A DNA stretch of 64,000 nucleotides from Thiohalocapsa sp963695445 (GCA_963695445.1 CAVOGV010000023.1:72032-136031), one strand, 5' to 3'; shown: positions 38,605 to 47,499, counted from the stretch's first letter. Numbers and translations: made by a program. Notes: generated by a model from the letters alone, not told the origin.

Positions 38605-39225
38605 CTAGCCATCGGCCGCCCCACGCAATGCCAGTAGTTCAGGCTCAACCCGCTGGAGAAAGCCCACGACGACGCCGCTGATCACCGCCTCCGCCAGCGC
38701 CAGCGGCGCAAATGTCAGAGCAACCACCTGGGCCGCGGGACGGAACGCCTCACCGCTCAACGCCAGCGTTCCGGCAACGAGGACGCCGCTGGCAAGCACG
38801 CCGAGGGCACCGGCAGCCGCGCCGGTCCACCAGGCCCGACGGGGCGTGGGATGCTTCAGCAGCGGGCGCAGCGTCACCGCGCACAGCAGCGCCGGCAGCA
38901 TCATGTTCATTGCGTTGACACCGAGCGCGGTCAATCCGCCATAGCCGAGAAACGCGGCTTGCAGAATCAGCGCCACCAGGATCGCCGGTACCGCCATCCA
39001 GCCCAGCAGCAGCCCCATGAGCCCATTGAGCAACAGGTGCACGCTGCTCGGGCCGATGGGAACGGTGATCAGTGAGGAGACGAAGAAGGCCGCCGACAGC
39101 ACGGCCGCCTGGGGGATGCGGTCATCGTCGAGGCGGCGCAGCGACAGCGCCAGCAGCCCCACCGAGACCACCGCGCCGGTGATCAGCACCGGAGCGGACA
39201 GGACACCGTCAGGGATGTGCGCCAT
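38605..39225 (-). CDS. cbiM: Substrate-binding membrane subunit of nickel/cobalt ECF transporter
   Basis: 206 residues. The N-terminal MAHIPDGVLSAPVL carries the metal-ligand His next to the N-terminus as in CbiM/NikM (usually M-H-I-P-D-G); here an Ala precedes the His, an unusual spacing for a ligand set that uses the N-terminal amine, His2 and later His residues. VPIGPSSVHLLLNGLMGLLLG, GYGGLTALGVNAMNMMLPAL and helices to the end are family-typical. Its start overlaps the nikK 3' end by 17 bases. Confidence 0.93.
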   Translation of the reverse strand: MAHIPDGVLSAPVLITGAVVSVGLLALSLRRLDDDRIPQAAVLSAAFFVSSLITVPIGPSSVHLLLNGLMGLLLGWMAVPAILVALILQAAFLGYGGLTALGVNAMNMMLPALLCAVTLRPLLKHPTPRRAWWTGAAAGALGVLASGVLVAGTLALSGEAFRPAAQVVALTFAPLALAEAVISGVVVGFLQRVEPELLALRGAADG

Positions 39226-40054
39226 GGTTTCGCTCGGCCTGGGTCAATCGGATTGCTCGCCGCCGGATGCCGCGGCGCCGAGACGCCGCGGAATCTGACG
39301 CCGACGTCATATCGCGGGCACGCACCCAGATCAGTCCGCCCTGCTCCACCGGCACCGGCTCGCCGTCCGGTCCGGGCATGGGCTCCGGTGCGTCCAACAA
39401 CGCCGCAAACCCCCACCAGCCCGCGCGCGGTATCGCGTAAGCAAAGGTGCCGTTGGCGTCCGCCTTGATCAGCTGCGTCTCGAACGCATCCGCTGGCGGC
39501 ACCACCGAGCCGTCGTTGCGCCATTCCACTTCGACCGGCGCGAACGGCACGGGTTGGCCGTTGTGCTTGACGATGCCGCGGAACAGGTTACCGGTCCATA
39601 GCCCATAGGGGCGCACCAGCGGTGCGATCTCGACCGGCAGGCCGATCTCCGCGTCCCAGGCCCCGCCGCCACCGAAGGCGTCCACCACCACCTTGGTGTA
39701 GTGCACGATCCACTTTCCCTCCGCTGGCTCCCAGTACGGCGCTGGCTCGACGAAGAAGACGTGATCGCCGGGCCGCTCGACGGTGAACACAGCGCTATAG
39801 ACGGCCGCGCCGTCGATGGTCGCCGGCTCCAAAGTCCCGCGCAGGTCTTGCCGCCCGCGCGGCCCGAGCACGCCGAATCGCACCGGCTGGCCCATCGGCA
39901 TCACCGGCCCCTGCGCCATCGGATGCGTAAAGCGCAGGTCCAGCCGCAGCACGCGATCGGCAGCCGCATCGACGATCTCGGTAGACGGGATCAACTCCTG
40001 GAAATGGGCCTGGGATTGCGGACTGAGGACCGCAGCGAAGACAGCAAGCAACAA
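39209..40054 (-). CDS. nikK: NikK-like DUF4198 periplasmic nickel-uptake accessory protein
   Basis: 281 residues as read. DUF4198 text: AHFQELIPSTEIVDAAADRV, RFTHPMAQGPVMPMGQPVRF, KWIVHYTKVVVDAFGG, RAGWWGFAALLDAPEPM. The visible start at 40054 cuts into the signal peptide (LHAALLLAVFAAVLSPQSQA); an ATG at 40121 would give a full signal (MTAT.VKGKSSLRVALDRLL) if one base were removed, so a frameshift is likely. It heads the operon, downstream of the NikR operator at 40203, and probably captures Ni2+ in the periplasm. Confidence 0.85.
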   Translation of the reverse strand: MLLAVFAAVLSPQSQAHFQELIPSTEIVDAAADRVLRLDLRFTHPMAQGPVMPMGQPVRFGVLGPRGRQDLRGTLEPATIDGAAVYSAVFTVERPGDHVFFVEPAPYWEPAEGKWIVHYTKVVVDAFGGGGAWDAEIGLPVEIAPLVRPYGLWTGNLFRGIVKHNGQPVPFAPVEVEWRNDGSVVPPADAFETQLIKADANGTFAYAIPRAGWWGFAALLDAPEPMPGPDGEPVPVEQGGLIWVRARDMTSASDSAASRRRGIRRRAIRLTQAERNHGAHP

Positions 40055-40202
40055 GGCGGCATGCAGGAGGCGGTCCAGCGCGACGCGGAGGCTTGACTTG
40101 CCCTTGACTGGTGGCGGTCATCGAACCGAAGGGATGCATGACAGGCTCCGCGAAGGCATCATGGAGGTGATCGCGCCATGCGCTGGCGACCGGCCCCAAG
40201 CA

Positions 40203-40229
40203 GTATGACGAATTACCGAGGAATCATAC
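40203..40229. promoter_or_regulatory. NikR operator between nikK and nikR
   Basis: GTATGA-N15-TCATAC. The E. coli nik operator is GTATGA-N16-TCATAC, and even the next bases (CGAAT) agree. The half-site spacing is one base shorter here, either real or a lost base. It lies in the divergent promoter region, 113 bases before nikR and 81 before the probable nikK start, so it can serve both. Confidence 0.85.
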
Positions 40230-40342
40230 CGCCATGGACCTACCGACGAACCCTTGAAAACGCCTATCGCAATCGACGAGTGCGACCATCCGCCGTCACC
40301 GCACGAGGTGCGCGATCACATGCCGACGAGGAACTCTACCCC

Positions 40343-40816
40343 ATGCAGAGAATGACCATCACGCTCGACGACGAGCTGGTTCTTGAGTTTGAAACCTATC
40401 TGGAACAACGTGGTTACTACAATCGCTCAGAGGCGATCCGCGATCTGATCCGTGCCCGACTCGACAGCGAACGTTTAGAACAACAGCCACAGGGCGAATG
40501 CGTCGCGAACCTGAGCTACGTCTATAACCATCACGAGCGCGAGCTTGCCTCACGCCTGACCCGCTCCCACCACGAGCATCACGACCTCGCGGTGTCGACG
40601 CTGCACGTGCACCTCGATCACGACCACTGCATGGAGACCGTGGTGCTGCGCGGCCCCGCGGAACAGGTACGAACCTTCGCCAATGCCGTCATCGCCGAGC
40701 CGGGCGTGCGCCATGGCAAGCTTTCCATCCTCTCGGTCGAGGCCAGCGCGCAGACCCATACTCATGGCGACGCAATGCAGCCGCACGCACATGTGCATCT
40801 GAAGCCGGCGGGATAG
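40343..40816 (+). CDS. nikR: Nickel-responsive repressor NikR
   Basis: 157 residues from ATG 40343 (MQRMTITLDDELVLEFETYL), with GAGGAA upstream; the frame is open to 40178 but the ribbon-helix-helix begins here. The DNA-binding segment is followed by YYNRSEAIRDLIRARL. The ACT-like metal domain has LHVHLDHDHCMETVVLRG, holding the His-X-His and Cys of the square-planar nickel site, with a further His in SHHEHHDLAVS. The His-rich C-terminus (QTHTHGDAMQPHAHVHLK) is longer than in E. coli. Represses the divergent nikK-cbiMLQO operon through the operator at 40203 when nickel is sufficient. Confidence 0.95.
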   Translation: MQRMTITLDDELVLEFETYLEQRGYYNRSEAIRDLIRARLDSERLEQQPQGECVANLSYVYNHHERELASRLTRSHHEHHDLAVSTLHVHLDHDHCMETVVLRGPAEQVRTFANAVIAEPGVRHGKLSILSVEASAQTHTHGDAMQPHAHVHLKPAG

Positions 40817-40848
40817 CGAAGCGATGGAGAAACGCCATCGACACTGGC

Positions 40849-41016
40849 GAGGCGATGCCTCAGACCGACGAGCGTTCGGCGCTCTGTTGATACGCTCGTG
40901 CGTTGCCCTGAGCAGGCCAAGCACCGAGGGCCAAGGGCCGCTGTACAGCACCATTGTGCAATTTCGGCCCCAGGCCCTTGGCGCTCGGCCCTTCGGCGCG
41001 CAAGCGCGTTGTCGCC
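40849..41016. repeat. Dispersed intergenic repeat of about 165 bp, copy 1
   Basis: Starts GAGGCGATGCCTCAGA and ends CGTTGTCGCC. It aligns with 43050-43210 in the same orientation (shared GCTCTGTTG, GTACAGCACCA, CGGCCCCAGGCCC, CTCGGCCC). The two copies flank hom. No protein is supported in this DNA. Confidence 0.65.
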
Positions 41017-41065
41017 ATAAAACTTGACGCATCTGTAAACATTCGGCGCCCTCAAGCAATCCAGA

Positions 41066-41425
41066 GGTCGGCGCTCCGTGGGACCGCCGACTTCCAGTCG
41101 GCCCGCAGCCGGATTCACGGTTTTTGGGTTCGTGCGGCTCCGCTGATCCGCTGCACGTCCGCAAGGGCGCTAGCGCGCCCTGGCCTACCGGAGGTCGGCG
41201 CTCCATGGGACCGCCGATTGCTAGTCGGCCCGCAGCCGGATTGACGGTTTTTGGGTTCGTGCGGCTCCGCTGATCCGCTGCACGTCCGCAAGGGCGCTAG
41301 CGCGCCCTGGCCGACCGGAGGTCGGCGCTCCATGGGACCGCCGACTGCTAGTCGACCCGTTGCCGGATTGGCGGTTTTGGGATGACGCGGCTACGCTGAT
41401 CCGCTGCACGTCCTCAATGGCGCCC
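41066..41425. repeat. 127-bp tandem repeat, about 2.8 copies
   Basis: Units begin with GGTCGGCGCTCC at 41066, 41193 and 41320, so the period is exactly 127. Copies 1 and 2 are nearly identical; copy 3 is diverged and short. Each carries GTCGGCG/CGCCGAC around CTCCATGGGAC, and the first two carry GGGCGC-TAGC-GCGCCC, so each unit can fold into two hairpins. No gene is seen from 40817 to 41565. Confidence 0.85.
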
Positions 41426-41565
41426 AGAAAAAGTGGTTCGCCAGCGGCGAACGGCCAGGGAGCTAGGCTGGGACAACTCCGGCACCGTTAGCAATAACAT
41501 GTTGTCGCTTAGGACGCCCTAAGCGGCTAGTGCGGAGCGATCGCGTTCAGTGTTGAAAAATCTTG

Positions 41566-42882
41566 TCAACCCGCGAGGCTCTCCATGCGGATGCGCACGA
41601 TCTCGCCGCTGACGGCGCCGAGGGCGGCGATGCGCTCGAGCGCGGTGTTCATGCAGGCCTCCTGAACCCGGTGGCTGAGCATGATCAGCGGCACGTGGGT
41701 CGCGCCTTCTTCAGGCTCTTTTTGCTTGATGGCCTCGATGCTGATGCCCTCCTCGCCAAGGATGCCGGCGATGCCGGCCATGACGCCGGGGCGATCGAGC
41801 GCGTTCATGCGCAAATAGTACGCGGTCTCGATCTGATCGATCGGCAGCACCGGCGTGTCGCTGAGTTCATTGGGCTGGAACGCCAGATGCGGCACCCGAT
41901 TGTGCGGGTCGGTGGTCAGCGCGCGCACGATGTCGACTACATCCGCGACGACGGCCGAGGCGGTGGGCAGCGCCCCGGCGCCGGCACCGTAATAGAGGGT
42001 CGGCCCGACCGCGTCGCCCTTGACCAGCACGGCGTTCATGACGCCGTCGACGTTGGCGATCAGACGCCGGTGCGGGATCAGGGTCGGATGCACGCGCATC
42101 TCGATGCCGGCGTCGGTGCGCCGTGCGATACCGAGATGCTTGATGCGATAGCCCAGTTCGGCCGCGTAGGCGACGTCCTGGGGCTCGATCTTGGAGATGC
42201 CCTCGGTGAAGGTCTTGTCGAATTGCAGCGGGATGCCGAAGGCGAGCGAGCCGAGGATGGTGAGCTTATGCGCCGCATCGATGCCCTCGACGTCGAAGGT
42301 TGGGTCGGCCTCGGCATAGCCGAGCTGCTGCGCCTCGGCCAGCACATCGGCAAAGTCCCGGCCCTTGTCGCGCATCTCGGTCAGAATGAAGTTGCCGGTG
42401 CCGTTGATGATGCCGGCAATCCATTCGATATGGTTCGCGGCCAAGCCCTCGCGCACGGCCTTGATGATGGGGATGCCGCCGGCCACCGCGGCCTCGAAGG
42501 CGACCGTCACCCCCTTCGCCTGGGCAGCGGCGAAGATTTCGTTGCCATGCAGGGCGATCAGGGCCTTGTTGGCGGTGACCACGTGCTTACCGTTGGCGAT
42601 GGCGCGCAGCACCAGCTCCCGGGCCGGCGAATAGCCGCCGATCAGCTCGATGACGATATCAACCCGCGGGTCGTCGACCACGGCAAAGGCGTCGTCGCCG
42701 ATTTGCCCGATCTGATCCAGACCCTCGATGGATTCCGGGTCGTACGAACGCGCCGCGGCATGGGAGATGCGGATATCGCGTCCGGCCCGGCGGGCGATCT
42801 CGCCAGCGTTGCGGGTCAGCACCGTCGCGGTGCCCCCGCCGACAGTGCCAAGCCCCAGTAGTCCGATATTGACCGGTTCCAT
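41566..42882 (-). CDS. hom: Homoserine dehydrogenase
   Basis: 438 residues. Reduces aspartate semialdehyde to homoserine for threonine and methionine synthesis. NAD(P)-binding GLLGLGTVGGGTATVL at the N-terminus, VVTANKALIALHG, AAVAGGIPIIKAVREGLAAN, GIINGTGNFILTEM and the catalytic region GYAEADPTFDVEGIDAAHKL. A C-terminal ACT domain (about 350-425, YLRMNALDRPGVMAGIAGIL) suggests threonine feedback. Full length and intact. It follows alaC on the same strand, a common order in gammaproteobacteria, but the usual thrC is not next: repeats occupy the downstream 750 bases. Confidence 0.97.
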   Translation of the reverse strand: MEPVNIGLLGLGTVGGGTATVLTRNAGEIARRAGRDIRISHAAARSYDPESIEGLDQIGQIGDDAFAVVDDPRVDIVIELIGGYSPARELVLRAIANGKHVVTANKALIALHGNEIFAAAQAKGVTVAFEAAVAGGIPIIKAVREGLAANHIEWIAGIINGTGNFILTEMRDKGRDFADVLAEAQQLGYAEADPTFDVEGIDAAHKLTILGSLAFGIPLQFDKTFTEGISKIEPQDVAYAAELGYRIKHLGIARRTDAGIEMRVHPTLIPHRRLIANVDGVMNAVLVKGDAVGPTLYYGAGAGALPTASAVVADVVDIVRALTTDPHNRVPHLAFQPNELSDTPVLPIDQIETAYYLRMNALDRPGVMAGIAGILGEEGISIEAIKQKEPEEGATHVPLIMLSHRVQEACMNTALERIAALGAVSGEIVRIRMESLAG

Positions 42883-43049
42883 AACCTCATCCTCGTGTTG
42901 TGTCGTGACCGGCTTGCGAGCGCCACATCACCGTGCAATGCGGCGCCGTGGCGGGCCGAAAACCTTGTGTTACTTGGCTCAGTGCGCCTGTCGTCAACCC
43001 TGCTGGTCGCCGACCATTCGAGCCCCTGGGTTCGGGCGCGAATCCTCGT

Positions 43050-43210
43050 GAGGCGATGTCTCAGATCCACGAGCGTACGGTGCTCTGTTGCTACGCCCGT
43101 GCGTCGCTCGGGCTGGCCCGAGCGCCGGGGGCCGCCGTACAGCACCACTCCGCAATGTCGGCCCCAGGCCCCTGGCCCTCGGCCCCTGCAACGACATGCC
43201 CGTTGTCGCC
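43050..43210. repeat. Dispersed intergenic repeat of about 165 bp, copy 2
   Basis: Counterpart of 40849-41016, located in the 375-base gap between alaC and hom. It separates two genes that would otherwise form an operon. Nothing else is seen in the gap. Confidence 0.65.
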
Positions 43211-43257
43211 GTTAACCTTAAAGATGCATACGCAAAGACTCTGCGCCATCCGGCACG

Positions 43258-44480
43258 CTATGCCGGCGCCTGCTCGGGCACCTCGGCACGGGCATCGTCG
43301 CGCAACATCTGCCTGATCCCCTTCACCGCCTGGCGGGTGCGGTGCTCGTTCTCGATCAGGCCGAAGCGCACGTGATCGTCGCCATAATCGCCGAAGCCGA
43401 TGCCCGGGCGACACCGCCACCTTGGCGTCGCGCAGCAGCTTCTTGGAGAATTCCAGCGAGCCCATGTGCTGGTACTGTTCCGGAATGCGAGCCCAGACGA
43501 ACATGGTCGCCTTCGGCTTCTCGACCGGCCAACCGGCGGCGCTGAGTCCCTCGCACAGGACATCGCGGCGGCTTTGGTACATGTCGCGGATGTCGGCGAC
43601 GCATTGCTGCGACGACTCCAGCGCATGGATCGCGGCCACCTGGATCGGCGTAAAGGTGCCGTAGTCGAGGTACGACTTGATCCGCGCCAACGCCGACACC
43701 AGCACCGGACAGCCGCACATGAAGCCGATACGCCAGCCCGGCATGTTGTAGCTCTTGGACATGGAGAAGAACTCCACCGCGATGTCCTTGGCACCGGGCA
43801 CCTGCAGAATCGACGGCGCCTTGTAGCCGTCGAAGACGATGTCGGCGTAGGCCAGGTCGTGCACCACCCAGATGCCGTGCTCGCGGGCGATCTCGACCAC
43901 CTTCTCGAAGAACGACAACTCGACGCACTCGGTCGTGGGATTGCCCGGAAAGTTCAGCACCAGCATCTTCGGCCGCGGCCAGGAATCCAGAATCGCGCGC
44001 TGCAGTTCCTCGAAGAAGTCCACCTCCGGCGTCATGCGCACATGGCGCACGTCGGCACCGGCGATGATGAAGCCGTAGGGGTGAATCGGATAGGCCGGAT
44101 TCGGCACCAGCACCGTGTCGCCGGCCCCCATGGTGGCCAGCGCCAGGTGCGCCAGGCCCTCCTTGGAGCCGATGGTGACGATCGCCTCGCTGTCCGGGTC
44201 CAGCTGCACGTCGTAGCGCTCCAGGTACCAGCGGGCGATGGCACGGCGCAAGACGCGGGATGCCGCGCGAGACCGAGTAGCGGTGCGTATCGCGGCGCTG
44301 GGAGGCCTCGACCAGCTTGTCGACGATGTGCTGCGGTGTCGGCTGGTCCGGGTTGCCCATGCCGAAGTCGATGATGTCCTCACCCCGGGCTCGCGCCGCG
44401 GCCTTCAACTCGTTGACGATGTTGAAGACATAGGGCGGGAGACGCTCAATGCGGCGAAAATTGGGTTCCGGGGCGACCAC
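43258..44480 (-). pseudogene. alaC: Alanine transaminase AlaC, two single-base frameshifts
   Basis: Starts MVAPEPNFRRIERLPPYVFN. Fold-type I aminotransferase: DIIDFGMGNPDQPTPQHIVD, YPIHPYGFIIAGADV, VLNFPGNPTTECV, VVHDLAYADIVFDG and the PLP lysine in FFSMSKSYNMPGWRIGF. An extra T near 44262 (CTTGCG for CTGCG) breaks IPRLRRAIARWYL, and an extra C or G near 43410 (CCCGGGC for CCGGGC) breaks SPGIGFGDYGDD; without them the protein runs to 43258 at about 407 residues. Both changes lengthen homopolymers, the signature of sequencing error, so the gene is probably functional. Converts glutamate and pyruvate to alanine. Confidence 0.85.
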
Positions 44481-44808
44481 TCTGGACCTCTGACTGTGAA
44501 AGACTGTGATTAGAAGACGTCAGAGTGTACCGTCAGGACCGCCGGATTCAAATGCGCAATGATAAACACGGCGACAAGGTACTGCGCCGCCGCCCAGATC
44601 CTGCCCAGACCCTGACCAGACCCTGGTCAGCCCCGGTTAAGGCAGCGCTGCAGGAACTGACCGTCGGCTGATTGGCGCCCATGCTCGGAATACGCGACGA
44701 TTGTCTGGTCACCGCTTTGCCCGAAGCGGGACTGGGGTCGATAATCGACCCGGCAACGCCCGACACCGTTCCAACGGTGGCATCACACGAAATCGACAAC
44801 AAAGAATC
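44481..44808. other. Intergenic region between divergent alaC and the GGDEF gene
   Basis: 328 bases. A small hairpin CTGACCA/TGGTCAG occurs near 44610-44630. No gene or clear operator was recognised. Confidence 0.3.
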
Positions 44809-45639
44809 ATGCCTTTAGAAGATCGCTCCAGACGCACAACCGACCGAAAGGTCTACTGGGCAGCACTACTCTATCTACTCGTGATCGCACTGATGGCTGC
44901 CTTGACCTACTACGACGCAAGCCAGTCCAGGCTCACCGACGTTAGACCCCAGTCTGGTGCCAGACCTGTCCGCCGACCGGCCCTGGCAGCAGGTGCTCTC
45001 GACACTGAGCATCGTGCTGGTGTCATTGATCGCATCGCTGCCGATCTTCATTACCCTGAGCCAACGGTTGCGCGACAGCAATGCCGAGCTGCAACTGGAA
45101 CTTGCCGAGCATTACCGCGACCTGGATCGTCTGCCCAGTCTCGACGAGTTGACCAGTCAGTACAATCGTCCCGGCTTCCTGCACTTGCTCGACAGAGAAC
45201 TCGTTCGCTGCAGACGCCATGGCCTCGACTGCTGCATCGCCATGCTGGAAATCGACGGCTTCGCCGAGCTTCGAACCGCGCGCGGACGAGCCGCCGCCGA
45301 CGCCGTACTCATGCAATGCGCGATGCACGCCTCGCCGGCGCCATCCGCGGCTGCGACCTGCTCGGCCGGATCGACGACCACCGCTTCGGCCTGATGCATG
45401 CCCCACACGTCAGTTAGAAAAAGGCATCATCGCCGCTGAGCGCATCCGCAAGATCCTCGCCCAGACCCCCATCGGCATGCCGGACGACGACCGCCGATGT
45501 TGAGATCACCATCAGCTTTGGCATCACATCCGTGCAGCAAACCGACGCTGACCGCGACACCCTGATCCGAATCGCGCAACAGCGCCTCGACCGCGCGGCC
45601 GGCGCTGGCCGCGACCTGGTCATCGCCGCCGACGCCTAG
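44809..45639 (+). pseudogene. Membrane GGDEF-domain protein with degenerate active site, frameshifted
   Basis: ATG 44809 begins MPLEDRSRRTTDRKVYWAAL, then helix LLYLLVIALMAALTYYDAS. After a shift near 44945 come WQQVLSTLSIVLVSLIASLP (second helix), a coiled linker LRDSNAELQLELAEHYRDL and the start of GGDEF (DELTSQYNRPGFLHLLDREL, CCIAMLEIDGFAELRTARG). Another shift gives GAIRGCDLLGRIDDHRFGLM, in which RIDDH replaces GGDEF, so cyclase activity is doubtful. Later pieces are IIAAERIRKILAQTPIGM and ITISFGITSVQQTDADRDTL up to the stop at 45637-45639. At least three shifts. Either an inactive c-di-GMP-related sensor or a decaying gene. Confidence 0.6.
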
Positions 45640-45681
45640 CCGAATGACGACGCCGAATGCCGAACCGAATTGGCGCACGCG

Positions 45682-46217
45682 ATGAACCACCACAACGGCT
45701 TGCGCTACCATCCGTTTTACTGCGAGGAGAATGCCTGGTGGCTGTGCAACGAGGCCGTGCCGAGCACCGCGATGGCGTTCGCCATGTTCGTGGTCAACGC
45801 CTTTGGCCATTGCCCGTTCGCCGCACAGCGCGCCGCACCGCCATGATCGACTGGTGTGGTGGGACTATCACGTGGTCGTGCTCGACGCGGATAATCGCAT
45901 CTGGGATTTGGATACGCGCCTCGGCCTGCCGGTACCGGCAACGGACTGGCTTGCCGGCAGCTTCCCCTTTCTCGACCGGCTGCCGGCGGAACTGGCGCCA
46001 CGCTTTCGGCTCGATCCCCTGCGCCGACTACCGCCGCGACTTCGCCAGCGACCGCAGCCACATGCGCGAGCCCGACGGCCGCTGGCATCATCCGCCACCG
46101 CCTTGGCCGCCCATCGGCGACGGCATGAACCTGCACCGCTACCGCTCCCCGACCAACGCAGAACCCGGCGAGTTGCTGGACTGGGAGGCACTACGGCAGC
46201 GGCTCCGGCTCGGATGA
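45682..46217 (+). pseudogene. Protein N-terminal glutamine amidohydrolase (NTAQ1-like), frameshifted
   Basis: ATG 45682 reads MNHHNGLRYHPFYCEENAWW, with Cys14 in the CEEN motif of NTAQ1. After a shift near 45835 the frame gives RLVWWDYHVVVLDADNRIWD then LDTRLGLPVPATDWLAGSFP, matching the catalytic His (WDYHV) and Asp (DLDT). After another near 46020 it reads YRRDFASDRSHMREPDGRWH, HPPPPWPPIG and GDGMNLHRY, ending at 46217. Restored length about 178 residues. The enzyme deamidates N-terminal Gln to Glu; in eukaryotes this feeds the N-degron pathway, while bacterial roles are little studied. The catalytic triad appears complete. Confidence 0.8.
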
Positions 46218-46315
46218 GCGCACCGATCGCCGGCATCTGACGCAAGTGGTCGGAATGCCGCTTGGAAGAACGCGGATCATTGGCCATCCCGGGCGAAATT
46301 GGATAAGGTCGCGCC

Positions 46316-46687
46316 ATGAAATTCTCCCAAATCGAAGACGCGGGCACGAATCTGATCGAGGCCTATGATGCGTCGCACATTCGGATCAATGGCCGCGACT
46401 ACCTAGCCGGCCTCGCCGTGAGCGCGGAGCAGGTGGCCGTTGACTGGGGACCAAGCGACGGCGGCGACCTGACGGCGGAACACATCGACGCGCTGCTCGC
46501 GTGGCAACCGCAGGTGGTCATCATCGGCACCGGCGAGCGTCAACGATTCCCGGAGCCGGCGATCTATTTCGCCCTGCTCGAACGCGGCATCGGCGTCGAG
46601 ATCATGGACACCGGCGCCGCCTGCCGCACTTACAACATCCTGGTCAGCGAAGGCCGACGCGTCGTCGCGGGCCTGATGCTGGCCTGA
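46316..46687 (+). CDS. Mth938-like domain protein (DUF498)
   Basis: 123 residues, starting MKFSQIEDAGTNLIEAYDAS. ADWGPSDGG-type loop (VAVDWGPSDGGDLTAEHIDA), VVIIGTGERQRFP, GVEIMDTGAACRTYNILVSE and GRRVVAGLMLA are characteristic of the Mth938/NDUFAF3 family. Function in bacteria is unknown; the family is often near alaC or hom in gammaproteobacteria. Small, cytoplasmic and intact. Confidence 0.9.
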   Translation: MKFSQIEDAGTNLIEAYDASHIRINGRDYLAGLAVSAEQVAVDWGPSDGGDLTAEHIDALLAWQPQVVIIGTGERQRFPEPAIYFALLERGIGVEIMDTGAACRTYNILVSEGRRVVAGLMLA

Positions 46688-46753
46688 ATATTGGCCTGAA
46701 TAGCTGGCCCGAATAGCTGGCCCGTCATCCCCACCGAGCCCCGTCCCCCGTCT

Positions 46754-47464
46754 ATGGACCGCAAGATCATTCTCTCCGTGCTCGCCGCCGCGCTGATGGC
46801 CTTCATCGGCATCTGGCTGCTGTTGTCGATCATCCCGGACGAGCGCGCCGGACTCCGCCTCTACCCCTGGGATGCGACCCGCGACGCCGCCGGGCGCACG
46901 CGCGTCTTCGACCTCACCATCGGCGAGAGTCGGCTCGCGGATGCCCGCGCGCTACTCGACGAAGAAGGCAAGGTCAATCTGTTCGTGAACCCGGACGGCA
47001 GTTATGCGGTCGAGGTCTATTTCGACAACATCATCTTGAGCAACATCCGCGCCGACTGGATCATCACGCTGGCGCTGGACCAAGACCAACTGGCCGCCAT
47101 GTACGACCGCGGTCTGCGCGTCAGCACCATCGGCAGCGGCAGCCGCAAGGTGACCATGGCGCCGGAGGACGTCGAAACCCTGGCCGACGTACCAATTCGC
47201 AGCCTGACCTATCTACCCTGGAAGAGCCTGGAGCCGCGCGACATCGACGGCAACTTCGGCCCGCCCGCGGAGCAACGCACTGAACAGAGCGGCGTGGTGC
47301 ACTGGCTGTATCCGGACAGGGGCATGGACATCGCTCGCGACAACGATGGCGGCGTCGTCATCCAGTACCTGAACCCGGACGATTTCGCACGCGCGCTCGC
47401 ACCACTGACGGCGGACGCCGAGCCGGCCCCACCGCCCTCGGAGACGGATGCGCCGACGCGCTGA
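46754..47464 (+). CDS. Membrane-anchored protein of unknown function
   Basis: 236 residues. One N-terminal membrane helix (ILSVLAAALMAFIGIWLLLS), then a globular domain facing the periplasm (VFDLTIGESRLADARALLDE, AVEVYFDNIILSNIRADWII, VTMAPEDVETLADVPIRSLT) and a Pro/Glu tail. No catalytic motif recognised. It follows the Mth938-like gene by 66 bases and likely shares its transcript. Similar proteins are expected in related gammaproteobacteria, but I cannot name a family. Confidence 0.85.
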   Translation: MDRKIILSVLAAALMAFIGIWLLLSIIPDERAGLRLYPWDATRDAAGRTRVFDLTIGESRLADARALLDEEGKVNLFVNPDGSYAVEVYFDNIILSNIRADWIITLALDQDQLAAMYDRGLRVSTIGSGSRKVTMAPEDVETLADVPIRSLTYLPWKSLEPRDIDGNFGPPAEQRTEQSGVVHWLYPDRGMDIARDNDGGVVIQYLNPDDFARALAPLTADAEPAPPPSETDAPTR

Positions 47465-47499
47465 ACGGCGGCGCTAAGGATCGGCACCAAAAATTGATG

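Noticed and set aside
39226..40342. Cobalamin riboswitch controlling the cbiM-type operon
   Set aside because: No B12 box was found; a NikR operator and nikR explain regulation.
41066..41425. CRISPR array
   Set aside because: Units are 127 bp and directly adjacent without unique spacers; no cas genes.
41563..42861. 432-codon plus-strand frame opposite hom
   Set aside because: Exact complement of homoserine dehydrogenase; no ribosome site or motif.
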